A stretch of 41,064 nt of DNA from an uncultured Bacteroidaceae bacterium (GCA_905234125.1 CAJOGQ010000010.1:1-41064), one strand, 5' to 3'; counted from the first letter of the stretch, positions 1 to 7,887 are shown. Notes: generated by a model from the letters alone, not told the origin. Numbers and translations: made by a program.

Positions 1-64
1 ATATATAATAAAAGTTATATTCCCTTTTAGACGACCCATCTTTGCGAAAATGAATTTTCCTAAT

Positions 65-88
65 GGTACATTGGTACATTGGTACATT
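65..88. repeat. Three tandem copies of an 8-bp unit
   Basis: The unit GGTACATT occurs three times without gap in the otherwise A/T-rich stretch before the dinD-like gene. It could be slippage-derived or a binding-site array. Nothing else in the window repeats it, so no role is assigned. Confidence 0.8.
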
Positions 89-128
89 ACAATAGTTTTG
101 CCCTGCATCTGCAAAAAAAACTCTTTTG

Positions 129-160
129 TTTGGTAGTGTAAAAAAAAGAGTGTACCTTTG
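129..160 (+). promoter_or_regulatory. Bacteroidota-type promoter upstream of the dinD-like gene
   Basis: A TTTG box at 129-132 is followed after 20 bp by TACCTTTG at 153-160, a very good match to the Bacteroidota -33/-7 promoter (TTTG, 19-21 bp, TAnnTTTG). The transcript would start near 165, leaving about 185 nt before the dinD start codon. That is long for this group and suggests a leader or a separate small RNA. Confidence 0.75.
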
Positions 161-164
161 CCCT

Positions 165-330
165 CAGAAAACACCAACACCTAATGAAAAGAGAAAAAGT
201 ATGGGATACAAGTATTTGATTTTGAATGGATTGAAACTATCCCGTCATCGACATACCATAGGCTTTGGTTTATACATGTTATTTAATCAACTCACTTCCC
301 GTTAGGCTGTGAAGTTCGACGGGGCTTTTA
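165..330 (+). ncRNA. Possible leader RNA or small RNA with two alternative pairings
   Basis: Between the promoter at 129-160 and the dinD-like gene, CCCGTC at 241-246 can pair with GACGGG at 318-323. The closer CCCGT at 298-302 can pair with ACGGG in the same 3' segment. The segment is followed by GCTTTT, a weak U-tract. The two pairings exclude each other, as in an attenuator or a terminated small RNA. A 34-codon frame (201-305) lies inside but has no recognisable product. This is an inference from complementarity only. Confidence 0.25.
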
Positions 331-348
331 AGAAAAAAATGACGAAAC

Positions 349-1047
349 ATGAAGAAAGATGAGATACTTGCTCTGTTCAGGAGCTACGAAGAGGCGGTCT
401 GCATGATTGATGAGACCGAATGTTGGAGTGCCAGAGACCTTCAAAAGTTGCTGGGATATAGCTTGTGGCAAAATTTCACAAAAGTGATAGACAGGGCTAA
501 AGAGGCGTGTGATAACGTGGGACAGCCAGTCTCTGACCATTTTATTGACGTCAATAAAAAGGTCGAGTTGGGCAGTGGTGCTTTTCGTGAAATAGATGAT
601 GTCATGCTCACCCGCTATGCCTGCTATTTGGTGGCGCAGAATGGAGATCCACGCAAACCGCAGATTGCCTTTGCGCAGACTTATTTCGCGGTGCAGACCC
701 GTCGTGCAGAGTTGATAGAGCAACGTTTGTTGGAGGTGGAACGTGTGAAAGCCCGTGCCAAGTTGCAGGAGACAGAGAAGAAACTCTCAGGCATCCTTTA
801 CGAGCGTGGCGTTAATGACAAGACTTTTGCTGTCCCCCAAGGCGTTGAGGCGGAGGCTCAAGGGCGACGAGCCGGTAGCTCAAAGGCGTTGAGCTACCGG
901 CTCGAAAATGTTTTTACGATACGGCGTATCGTTCATAACGGCATGTTTTATGGCTACTTGCCTGAGTCAAGTTTCCAGACTCCATCCACCTTGACGACCT
1001 TGCCCTTTTCGCTCTTGGCAGAGCCGTCGCCGTACTTCAGGGTGTAG
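349..1047 (+). pseudogene. dinD: DinD-like (DNA-damage-inducible protein D family), C-terminally truncated
   Basis: Residues 1 to about 160 are clearly DinD-family: an N-terminal BRO-N-like region followed by the hallmark stretch [19 protein letters not shown] and [11 protein letters not shown], then a charged helix. After 'GVNDKTFA' (about base 830) the family similarity stops. The frame runs through a 16-bp inverted repeat (868-904) and then antisense through the neighbouring lipoprotein gene until a stop at 1045-1047. DinD proteins are usually near 275 aa, so about 110 C-terminal residues are missing and the last 70 codons are not homologous. The family is linked to the SOS response and RecA modulation in E. 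coli; activity here is doubtful. The start at 349 follows an A-rich leader without a clear Shine-Dalgarno site. A genuinely short variant is possible but less likely. Confidence 0.7.
868..904. repeat. Perfect 16-bp inverted repeat with 5-nt loop
   Basis: The arm CGAGCCGGTAGCTCAA (868-883) is repeated exactly in inverse at 889-904, with loop AGGCG. A second hairpin, ACGATAC/GTATCGT (916-922 and 926-932), follows a T-tract at 911-915. The large hairpin followed by AAAATGTTTTT could serve as a terminator for the dinD-like gene. It also sits where the DinD homology ends, so it may be a small palindromic element connected with the truncation. Confidence 0.85.
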
Positions 1048-1346
1048 TCAACCTGGGCTGAGTTGCCGTCTTCTGAGAGTTGGACGTTGGTGATTTCAGC
1101 ACCTTTGAGACCACCTTTCTTGTCGATGTCCTTGGCCATCTTGTCGCGCATGAGCGAGGCATACTGCTGTTTGTCGCCATCGGTGAGGTTCTTCTTGAAG
1201 TAGAAGAGGTCGATGGCTTCTTCATACTGACCAGCCTGGATGCAGGCCACATACTTTTCCACCACGCCTTCTGGGGTGTTTTGGTTGCACGACACGAATG
1301 CCAATGCCACGAGCGTAAGGCTCAGAACTGAGAGAATCTTCTTCAT
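954..1346 (-). CDS. DUF4878-type lipoprotein
   Basis: This is a 130-aa protein with a lipoprotein signal: [10 protein letters not shown], a hydrophobic core, then lipobox VSC with the lipidated Cys at residue 20. The mature part ([10 protein letters not shown]..., then [11 protein letters not shown]..., and a C-terminal GVWKLDSG) has the NTF2/lumazine-binding-like pattern of the DUF4878 family common in Bacteroidales. These proteins are predicted to be membrane-anchored; no enzymatic role is known to me. The start overlaps the stop of the upstream YiiX-like gene in an ATGA, so translation is probably coupled. It converges with the dinD-like remnant, whose readthrough frame overlaps its 3' end. 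Confidence 0.85.
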   Translation of the reverse strand: MKKILSVLSLTLVALAFVSCNQNTPEGVVEKYVACIQAGQYEEAIDLFYFKKNLTDGDKQQYASLMRDKMAKDIDKKGGLKGAEITNVQLSEDGNSAQVDYTLKYGDGSAKSEKGKVVKVDGVWKLDSGK

Positions 1347-1999
1347 TGTTGTTGAGTTTTTAGAGGTTGAACATATTGTATTTGATGACTTTCTGCGATG
1401 TCAGACGGGAAGATACATTCACCGTCCTTGCTGATGAGTGTGGGCACTTCATGACGATGTCCGTCGCTGAGGTCGATGCCCTGATGGAGATAGGCCAGCC
1501 AGATGAGTTCCGTGCAGTAGAGCAGGGTCGTGTCGGAGAGTTGGTAGTCGTTGTCGAACTCCACCTGCTCCTTCGCTTTCTGCCAGGCATAATGACTCGC
1601 TGCAGATGCGATGCTGTCAGGACAATTGACTCTCGCCCATGCGCCACTCACGGCTCTGTCAGGGGCATAGAAGGTGGTCAGAGGCTCACACTTCACATAT
1701 TCAGGCTCACCCTGCTCTGCCTCGCCTGGCACGGCATGAATGACCATCCACTCGCCTGTGAGCGAATCGCGATGGAGGATGCCGATGTGGGAATAGACAG
1801 ACTGGCTCGCTTCTGTCACCACACGGCTTTCTGCACCATAGCCGCAACGCAACATGAGGTCGCCCTCACGAAACGGTTCCTCGCCTGCCAGCACCACCGA
1901 TGTGCGATTTTCGCTACACGCACACAGCATGCTCAGCCACCATATCAAGGCTCCAACTGAGAGGGTGCCGAGACGGAGAAACGATGCGGACTTTTCCAT
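1343..1999 (-). CDS. YiiX/YebB-like NlpC/P60-superfamily cysteine hydrolase, lipoprotein
   Basis: The 218-aa protein has the circularly permuted papain-like layout: REGDLMLR near residue 44, the His motif VYSHIGIL (His71), and the late motif YCTELIW (Cys162, Glu164). YiiX-like hydrolases act on amide bonds of peptidoglycan peptides or lipids; the substrate here is not determined. An N-terminal hydrophobic segment ends in LCAC, a plausible lipobox (Cys28). An upstream in-frame Met at 2038 is rejected because the promoter's -7 box (2009-2016) lies downstream of it. With the start at 1999 the mRNA has only a few 5' nucleotides, which would make it nearly leaderless. It is the first gene of a pair with the DUF4878 lipoprotein (ATGA overlap). 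Confidence 0.8.
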   Translation of the reverse strand: MEKSASFLRLGTLSVGALIWWLSMLCACSENRTSVVLAGEEPFREGDLMLRCGYGAESRVVTEASQSVYSHIGILHRDSLTGEWMVIHAVPGEAEQGEPEYVKCEPLTTFYAPDRAVSGAWARVNCPDSIASAASHYAWQKAKEQVEFDNDYQLSDTTLLYCTELIWLAYLHQGIDLSDGHRHEVPTLISKDGECIFPSDIAESHQIQYVQPLKTQQQ

Positions 2000-2008
2000 A
2001 TTCGGGGT

Positions 2009-2039
2009 CAAAGTTACGAACAAGTGCGCAGAATACAAA
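2009..2039 (-). promoter_or_regulatory. Promoter of the YiiX-like gene, giving a near-leaderless mRNA
   Basis: Read on the minus strand, TTTG (2036-2039), a 19-bp spacer and TAACTTTG (2009-2016) match the Bacteroidota consensus. The -7 box ends 10 nt before the ATG at 1999, so transcription would begin only a few nt upstream of the start codon. Confidence 0.75.
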
Positions 2040-2077
2040 GGAAAAAATGTTTTTTAGCGAATTATTCGGGTGTTTTC

Positions 2078-2108
2078 TTTGTCATGTCAGAAAAAATGCG
2101 TACCTTTA
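2078..2108 (+). promoter_or_regulatory. Promoter of the GH10 xylanase gene
   Basis: TTTG at 2078-2081, a 19-bp spacer and TACCTTTA at 2101-2108 give a near-consensus Bacteroidota promoter. It points away from the YiiX promoter; the two -33 boxes are about 40 bp apart. It lies downstream of earlier in-frame Met codons, which fixes the xylanase start at 2135. Confidence 0.75.
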
Positions 2109-2134
2109 CATCAAATTTACGAAGCATAACAATT

Positions 2135-4819
2135 ATGAAGACTATTTACTTAACAATCTTGACCGCTTGCCTTTTCTGCATGAAGGCAAATGCGCAACTG
2201 TCCACAAACACAGAAAAGTTCCTTGGCAACATCACCACGAGTGGAAGTGTGGACTATGGCAAAGAAGCCTTCCACACGCTGTGGAACCAAATCACACCTG
2301 AGAACGAGACGAAATGGGATGCCACAGAAGGTGGTGGCCGTGGAAACTTCAACTTCAACCGTGCTGACCAATCGGCCAACTATGCCAAGAAGTATGGGTT
2401 CCCCTTCAAGTACCACACCTTGATTTGGGGTTCACAATACCCTGGCTGGGTCAACAACCTCTCCACATCGGAGCAGAGCAAAGCCATCGTCGAGTATTTT
2501 GACGGCGTGAAGAAGCACTACCCCAACCTGGAAATCATCGACGTAGTGAATGAAGCCATCGCAGGACATGCTCCAGCCCCCTACAAGAACGCATTGGGTG
2601 GCGACGGAAAGACAGGCTTCGACTGGATCATCAAGGCTTTTGAACTGGCTCACGAGCGCTGGCCGGATGCCATCCTCGTGTACAACGACTACAACACGTT
2701 CCAATGGAACACAGACCAGTTCATCGAGTTGGTTCGCACGCTGCGCGACGCTGGTGCGCCCATTGATGCCTACGGATGTCAGTCGCACGACCTGACGGAC
2801 TGCGACTTCAGCAAGTTTAAGTCCTCGATGGACAGACTTCAGAGTGAGCTGAAGATGCCGATGTACAGCACAGAGTATGACATCGGCACAGAGGACGACG
2901 ACCTGCAACTGAAGCGCTACAAGGAGCAGATTCCTTACATGTGGGAAGCCGACTACTGCGCAGGCATCACCCTGTGGGGCTACATCTACGGCCACACATG
3001 GACAACCAACGGCAACTCAGGCCTCATCAGAGATGGGAAAGACCGTCCAGCGATGACTTGGTTGCGCGACTACATGAAGAGTGACAAGGCGAAGAACGCC
3101 AAGAGTCCTTTCCCTGGCATGAAGAAGGAGGCATCGGTCTATATCAAGCCATCGATCTACAAGCCCACCAAGGGAGAGCCCATGACCATCACGGTCAACG
3201 CACGTCTTCGCACCAAGACCATCGACCACATCGACCTCTATGTAAAGAATGTGAAATATGCCACCATCACGGAGCCTGCATCTGTGAATGCGAAGACAAA
3301 GGATGGTGCCTACGAGGCTGAATACACCCCTGCTGCTACAGGCAAGTACAACCTGAAGGCTATCGTGGTGGACACAGAAGGCAATGAGTATGAGCGTATC
3401 GGCTCCTTCACAGCCTACAACCCACGCAGTCCGTTCAAGGGAGAAATCGAATTGCCAGGCATCGTGCAGGCAGAAGACTATGACAAGGGTGGCGAGGGTG
3501 TCACCTTCCACGACTCAGACAATCAGAAGGACGGCAACGGCAATTCCTATCGCAACGATGCTGGAGGTGTGGACATCAAGAAGGTGGACGGCGTAGGCTA
3601 CACCATCGGCTACACCAATTCAGGCGAGTGGCTGGAGTACACCGTCAACGTGAAGGAGGCTGGCTTCTATGAATACGACGCTTACGTTTCTTCTGGCACA
3701 ACGGGCTCATCCTTCATGTTCGAAATGGAAACTGACGGCGTGTCAGAAGCCCTGACTGAAACCATCGCAGTACCACAGACAGGCAACAACTCATGGAGCA
3801 ACTACGTGCCTGTGCATGGACGCACACTCGTGTCCCTCGCTGAAGGCAAGCACATCTTCCGCATCAACGTGACAGGCAACAGCGGCGACATCGACAAGGT
3901 GGACTTCAAGCGCATCGAAGTGAACAACGACATCAAGATTGCTGTCAAGACAGATGTGTCAGCAGGTACTGTGGGTGAGTTCGCCACGCTCATGGCCACT
4001 CCATCAGCCACCTCGGCTCCTGTGCAGAGCGTCAGCTTCTATGTGAACAACCAACTCATCGAGACAGTCACAGAGGCACCATTCGAGACGCAGTACAAAC
4101 CTACGGAGAAAGGTTCCTATACGGTGACGGCAGAAGCGACTGACACAGAAGGAAAGACCTCGAAGGTGTTCAGCTACACCCTGAAGGTCAACAACAAACG
4201 TACACCTTACAAGTCTGCCATCGCCATCCCAGGCATCATCCAGGCCGAGAACTTCGACAAGGGTGGCGAGGGACTCACCTACCACGACTCAGACAGCAAG
4301 GATGAAGGCGACGCGAAGTATCGCACGGACAACGAAGGTGTGGACCTCGTGAAGGGCAACAACGGCAACGCCATCGGCTATACAGCCAAGGATGAATGGA
4401 CGGAATACACCATCAACGTGAAGGATCCTGGCAAGTATGCTTTTGAGGCAACCGTATCTTCAGGCGCATCCAATTCCGGCTTCAGCATCGGACTGGTGAA
4501 GGATGGCAAGGTGACCGTCATCGGCAAGGTAAATGTGCCCAAGACTGGTGACAACAGCTGGAGCAACTACAAGACGGTCAAAGGCAATCTCACCAAAGAA
4601 CTGGAGGCAGGCGAACAGATTCTTCGCTTCACCATCACTGGAGCCAGCTGTAACATCGACAAGGTTGAACTGATCTGCACAGAAAGCACAGGAATTGAAG
4701 ATGTGAAGGTGGCCGTGAAGCCTACCCAGGATGTCATCTACAACGTAGCCGGTCAGAAGGTGGATGCCAACTACAAGGGCATTATCATCAAGAACGGCAA
4801 GAAAGTCTTGAAGCGCTAA
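2135..4819 (+). CDS. Secreted GH10 endo-beta-1,4-xylanase with two CBM6-like modules
   Basis: The 894-aa protein starts with a signal peptide (cleavage after KANA, about residue 20). Residues 25-315 are a GH10 domain. Visible marks are HTLIWGSQYPGW, the acid/base Glu140 in DVVNE, the nucleophile Glu247 in MYSTEYD, and the C-terminal ITLWGYIYGHTW. GH10 enzymes cleave internal xylan bonds. An Ig-like linker follows, then a CBM6-like module (about 440-595, starting GIVQAEDYDKGGEGV), a second Ig-like segment (about 600-690) and another CBM6-like module (about 700-850). The tail ends GIIIKNGKKVLKR, similar to the C-terminal signal of T9SS cargo, so export to the surface or medium is likely. The start follows the promoter at 2078-2108. 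The uvrA start lies 2 nt after the stop codon. Confidence 0.93.
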   Translation: MKTIYLTILTACLFCMKANAQLSTNTEKFLGNITTSGSVDYGKEAFHTLWNQITPENETKWDATEGGGRGNFNFNRADQSANYAKKYGFPFKYHTLIWGSQYPGWVNNLSTSEQSKAIVEYFDGVKKHYPNLEIIDVVNEAIAGHAPAPYKNALGGDGKTGFDWIIKAFELAHERWPDAILVYNDYNTFQWNTDQFIELVRTLRDAGAPIDAYGCQSHDLTDCDFSKFKSSMDRLQSELKMPMYSTEYDIGTEDDDLQLKRYKEQIPYMWEADYCAGITLWGYIYGHTWTTNGNSGLIRDGKDRPAMTWLRDYMKSDKAKNAKSPFPGMKKEASVYIKPSIYKPTKGEPMTITVNARLRTKTIDHIDLYVKNVKYATITEPASVNAKTKDGAYEAEYTPAATGKYNLKAIVVDTEGNEYERIGSFTAYNPRSPFKGEIELPGIVQAEDYDKGGEGVTFHDSDNQKDGNGNSYRNDAGGVDIKKVDGVGYTIGYTNSGEWLEYTVNVKEAGFYEYDAYVSSGTTGSSFMFEMETDGVSEALTETIAVPQTGNNSWSNYVPVHGRTLVSLAEGKHIFRINVTGNSGDIDKVDFKRIEVNNDIKIAVKTDVSAGTVGEFATLMATPSATSAPVQSVSFYVNNQLIETVTEAPFETQYKPTEKGSYTVTAEATDTEGKTSKVFSYTLKVNNKRTPYKSAIAIPGIIQAENFDKGGEGLTYHDSDSKDEGDAKYRTDNEGVDLVKGNNGNAIGYTAKDEWTEYTINVKDPGKYAFEATVSSGASNSGFSIGLVKDGKVTVIGKVNVPKTGDNSWSNYKTVKGNLTKELEAGEQILRFTITGASCNIDKVELICTESTGIEDVKVAVKPTQDVIYNVAGQKVDANYKGIIIKNGKKVLKR

Positions 4820-4821
4820 TC

Positions 4822-7788
4822 GTGGGAATCAAGAAAGGAAAAGCAGACCTGAAGGACTACATCAGCGTGAGGGGCTGTAGGGTGAACAACCTGAAGAACA
4901 TCAACGTGCAGATTCCTCACGACCAGTTTGTGGTCATCACAGGTGTGAGTGGAAGTGGCAAGTCGTCGTTAGCCTTCGACACGCTCTATGCTGAAGGACA
5001 AAGGCGATATGTGGAAAGCCTCTCGACGTATGCCCGTCAGTTCTTGGGACGCATGGCCAAGCCTGACTGCGACTTCATCGAGGGCATTTCACCAGCCATC
5101 GCCATCGAGCAGAAGGTGAGCAGCAGGAATCCCCGTTCGACTGTGGGCACCAGCACAGAGATTTACGATTACCTCCGCATGCTGTATGCCCGCATCGGCA
5201 GGACGTATTCGCCTGTGAGTGGGAAAGAGGTGAAGAAACACACGACTGACGACATCATCCGATGCATGCTGGAGCATGAGGAGGGAACGAAGATGATGGT
5301 GATGACACCCTTGGTGGTGAGAAACGGAAGGACGTTGGTGGAGCAATTGGATGTGTGTTATAAAACGGGCTTTCAGAGAGTGGAAGTAGATGGAGAGGTG
5401 GTGAGGATTGCGGATTGGTTGCAGACCCTCTCCTCACCCTCCCTACAGGGAGGGAGTGGTATCTCTGTTCTTCTGGTGATTGACCGTCTGAAGGTGGCGA
5501 ATGAGAAGGCGACCATCAACAGGTTGGTGGACTCAGCCAATACGGCGCTGTACGAAGGCGACGGGCATTGTATATTGAAATTCAGTCCCTCTCCAACTCC
5601 ATCTGAAGGAGGAAGGACTCCATCAGGAGCGGAAAGTGAGAAGGACACAAAAGAGGAATATGAGTTCTCGCTGAAGTTTGAGGCTGACGGGATGGAGTTT
5701 GAGGAACCAACTGACCAGATGTTTTCGTTCAACTCGCCTGTGGGTGCCTGTCCTGAATGTGAGGGTTATGGTCGAATCATCGGCATTGATGAGAGTTTGG
5801 TCATTCCTGATCCTGACCTGTCTGTGTATGATGGAGCTGTGGCTTGCTGGAAGGGCGACAAAATGTCGGAATGGAAGAAGGAGTTTGTAAGAAGGGCTGA
5901 GAAGTATGAGAACTTTCCCGTGTTCACCCCTTACAGCCAACTGACTCAACGACAGAAAGATGTGCTGTGGCATGGGGTGTATGAGGAGAATGAATGGGGC
6001 AACCATTCCATCTGCATCGATGAGTTCTTCCGTATGTTGAGGGAGAACCAATACAAGATTCAGTATCGCGTGATGCTGGCACGATACAGGGGCAAGACGG
6101 TGTGTCCCACTTGTCAAGGAAGGCGTCTGAAGAAGGAGGCTGAATTTGTGAAGATTGGAGGCAAGAGCATCACAGACCTTTGCGAACTGTCCATTGCTGA
6201 CCTGCACGAGTTCTTCCGTACCCTGAAAGTGACCCAACAGGAGGCCAACATCGCCAAGCGGCTGTTGGTCGAAATCAAGAGCCGTCTGCAATTCCTGGTT
6301 GATGTGGGGTTGAGTTATCTGACCCTCTCCCGATTGAGCAATTCGCTCTCTGGAGGCGAAAGCCAACGCATCAATCTCGCCACCAGTCTGGGTTCTTCAT
6401 TGGTGGGAAGCCTGTACATACTTGATGAGCCCAGCATCGGACTGCACTCGAGAGACACCCAACGCCTCATCCATGTGTTGCGACAACTGCAACAGTTAGG
6501 CAATACGGTGGTGGTGGTGGAACACGATGAGGAAATCATGAGGGCAGCTGACTACATTATTGACATAGGGCCTGACGCAGGAAGATTGGGAGGAGAAATC
6601 ATGTATGCTGGAAGCCCCCCAAGCCCCCCGACCCCCGAAGGGGGAGGGCTATCGCATAGGGAATCTGACGAAAAGCATCGCGTCAGCCCTCCCCCTTCGG
6701 GGGCTGGTGGGCTCTCCCACACCCTTGATTATCTGACTGGAAGAGAACAAATTGAGATTCCACAGAGCCGTCGTCCTTGGAACAATTATATCCTTGTGAA
6801 GAATGCACGAGCCAACAATCTGAAGGGCATCGACGTGAAATTTCCACTCAATGTGATGACTTGCGTGACGGGTGTGTCAGGTTCAGGCAAGTCGTCGTTG
6901 GTGAGGGACGTCCTCTATCTCGCCATGAAGCGACGTCTGGGCGAGAGTGCGGAGAAGCCTGGACTTTTCTCAGGATTGGATGGCGACATCGACATGATTC
7001 AGCATGTGGATTTCGTCAACCAGAACCCCATCGGCACCTCCTCACGATCGAACCCCGTCACCTATATTGGTGCTTGGGATGAGATTCGCAAACTGCTGGC
7101 GAGTCAGCAACTATCCAAGCAGATGGGTTACACGCCTGCTTATTTCTCCTTCAACGCAGAGGGAGGACGATGTGAGGAATGTAAGGGAGAAGGAACGGTG
7201 ACGGTGGAGATGCAGTTCATGAACGACCTTGTGCTGGAATGTGAGGCTTGTCATGGGAAGCGCTTCAAGAACGACATCCTCGAAGTGATGTATGAGGGAG
7301 TGAATGCCTACGACATGCTGAACATGACCATCAATCAGGCTGTTGAGTTCTTCACCCAACACAAGCAGAAGAAGATTGTGGAGAAGATGAAGCCCCTGCA
7401 AGATGTGGGATTGGGTTACATCAAACTGGGACAGACCTCCTCCACCCTCTCTGGTGGTGAGAACCAACGCATCAAACTGGCCTACTACCTGAGTCAGGAG
7501 AAGTCCTCGCCCACCCTATTCATCTTCGATGAACCCACCACGGGCCTTCACTTTCATGACATCCACAAGTTGCTCGAAGCCTTCAATGCCCTCATCGCCC
7601 GTGGACACACCATCATCATCATCGAGCACAATATGGACATCATCAAATGTGCCGACCACATCATCGACTTGGGGCCAGAAGGTGGACAGGCTGGTGGAAA
7701 TGTGGTGGTGACAGGCACACCAGAGGAAGTGGCGAAGTGTGCTTTCAGTTACACAGGACAGTTTCTTCAGGACAAAATGCACGCATAA
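4822..7788 (+). CDS. uvrA: UvrA excinuclease ATPase with palindrome-derived insertions
   Basis: This is a 988-aa UvrA, the damage-sensing ABC-type ATPase of nucleotide excision repair. It has Walker A GVSGSGKSS at residues 41-49 and again near 683, ABC signatures LSGGESQRINLA (about 508) and LSGGENQRIKLA (about 875), and a UvrB-binding region after residue 115. The C-terminal zinc module is intact (CEECKGEG...CEACHGK). The first zinc module keeps only its second pair (ACPEC); the position of the first CxxC reads KFEADG. The protein is about 40 residues longer than typical because of segments encoded by G/C-rich palindromes at about 204-212, 253-275 and 598-633, all in expected loops. It starts with GTG 2 nt after the xylanase stop, with no promoter visible between them. 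It may be one of two UvrA paralogues, as is common in this phylum. Confidence 0.92.
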   Translation: MGIKKGKADLKDYISVRGCRVNNLKNINVQIPHDQFVVITGVSGSGKSSLAFDTLYAEGQRRYVESLSTYARQFLGRMAKPDCDFIEGISPAIAIEQKVSSRNPRSTVGTSTEIYDYLRMLYARIGRTYSPVSGKEVKKHTTDDIIRCMLEHEEGTKMMVMTPLVVRNGRTLVEQLDVCYKTGFQRVEVDGEVVRIADWLQTLSSPSLQGGSGISVLLVIDRLKVANEKATINRLVDSANTALYEGDGHCILKFSPSPTPSEGGRTPSGAESEKDTKEEYEFSLKFEADGMEFEEPTDQMFSFNSPVGACPECEGYGRIIGIDESLVIPDPDLSVYDGAVACWKGDKMSEWKKEFVRRAEKYENFPVFTPYSQLTQRQKDVLWHGVYEENEWGNHSICIDEFFRMLRENQYKIQYRVMLARYRGKTVCPTCQGRRLKKEAEFVKIGGKSITDLCELSIADLHEFFRTLKVTQQEANIAKRLLVEIKSRLQFLVDVGLSYLTLSRLSNSLSGGESQRINLATSLGSSLVGSLYILDEPSIGLHSRDTQRLIHVLRQLQQLGNTVVVVEHDEEIMRAADYIIDIGPDAGRLGGEIMYAGSPPSPPTPEGGGLSHRESDEKHRVSPPPSGAGGLSHTLDYLTGREQIEIPQSRRPWNNYILVKNARANNLKGIDVKFPLNVMTCVTGVSGSGKSSLVRDVLYLAMKRRLGESAEKPGLFSGLDGDIDMIQHVDFVNQNPIGTSSRSNPVTYIGAWDEIRKLLASQQLSKQMGYTPAYFSFNAEGGRCEECKGEGTVTVEMQFMNDLVLECEACHGKRFKNDILEVMYEGVNAYDMLNMTINQAVEFFTQHKQKKIVEKMKPLQDVGLGYIKLGQTSSTLSGGENQRIKLAYYLSQEKSSPTLFIFDEPTTGLHFHDIHKLLEAFNALIARGHTIIIIEHNMDIIKCADHIIDLGPEGGQAGGNVVVTGTPEEVAKCAFSYTGQFLQDKMHA
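5437..5454. repeat. Palindrome inside uvrA (insertion 1)
   Basis: CCCTCCCT (5437-5444) and AGGGAGGG (5447-5454) are perfect inverse copies with a 2-nt loop. They encode a Ser/Gly-rich stretch (SSPSLQGGSG) just before the conserved strand SVLLVIDRL of UvrA. A position between two conserved strands suggests an inserted repeat tolerated in a loop. Confidence 0.75.
5582..5632. repeat. Probable degenerate palindromic repeat inside uvrA (insertion 2)
   Basis: The Ser/Pro/Gly-rich stretch (SPSPTPSEGGRTPSGAES) is encoded by DNA with an imperfect palindrome, CTCC-ATCTGAA-GGAG, and a repeated ACTCCATC. It lies between the conserved HCILKF strand and the first zinc module. The composition and position parallel the other two insertions, but the symmetry is weaker. 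Confidence 0.5.
6613..6713. repeat. Large inverted repeat inserted in frame in uvrA (insertion 3)
   Basis: Two 19-nt arms are exact inverse copies, 6632-6650 (CCCCCGAAGGGGGAGGGCT) and 6685-6703. Imperfect similarity extends to about 29 nt each (6622-6650 and 6685-6713). The 34-nt centre contains CTGACG/CGTCAG (6665-6670 and 6681-6686). Each arm is itself partly palindromic (CCCCCGAAGGGGG). The element adds about 36 Pro/Gly/Ser-rich residues between the conserved GGEIMYAG and the TLDYLTGREQIEIP segment of UvrA, without breaking the frame. Confidence 0.85.
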
Positions 7789-7887
7789 TCGGCACGCAAT
7801 ACGTCCATAAATCAAGATTATTGCCCTATATATATAATAATGTGTAAGAAAATCGGCTTCTTTTTTCTTGCACATTACTTTTTTTCG

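Noticed and set aside
1..60. CATCTTTG as a possible -7 box near the left edge
   Set aside because: The first position does not fit TAnnTTTG and no gene follows at a sensible distance; the promoter at 129-160 is far better.
201..305. 34-codon frame with ATG between the first promoter and dinD
   Set aside because: The peptide shows no amino-acid run, signal or family resemblance. It is mentioned only as part of the leader RNA.
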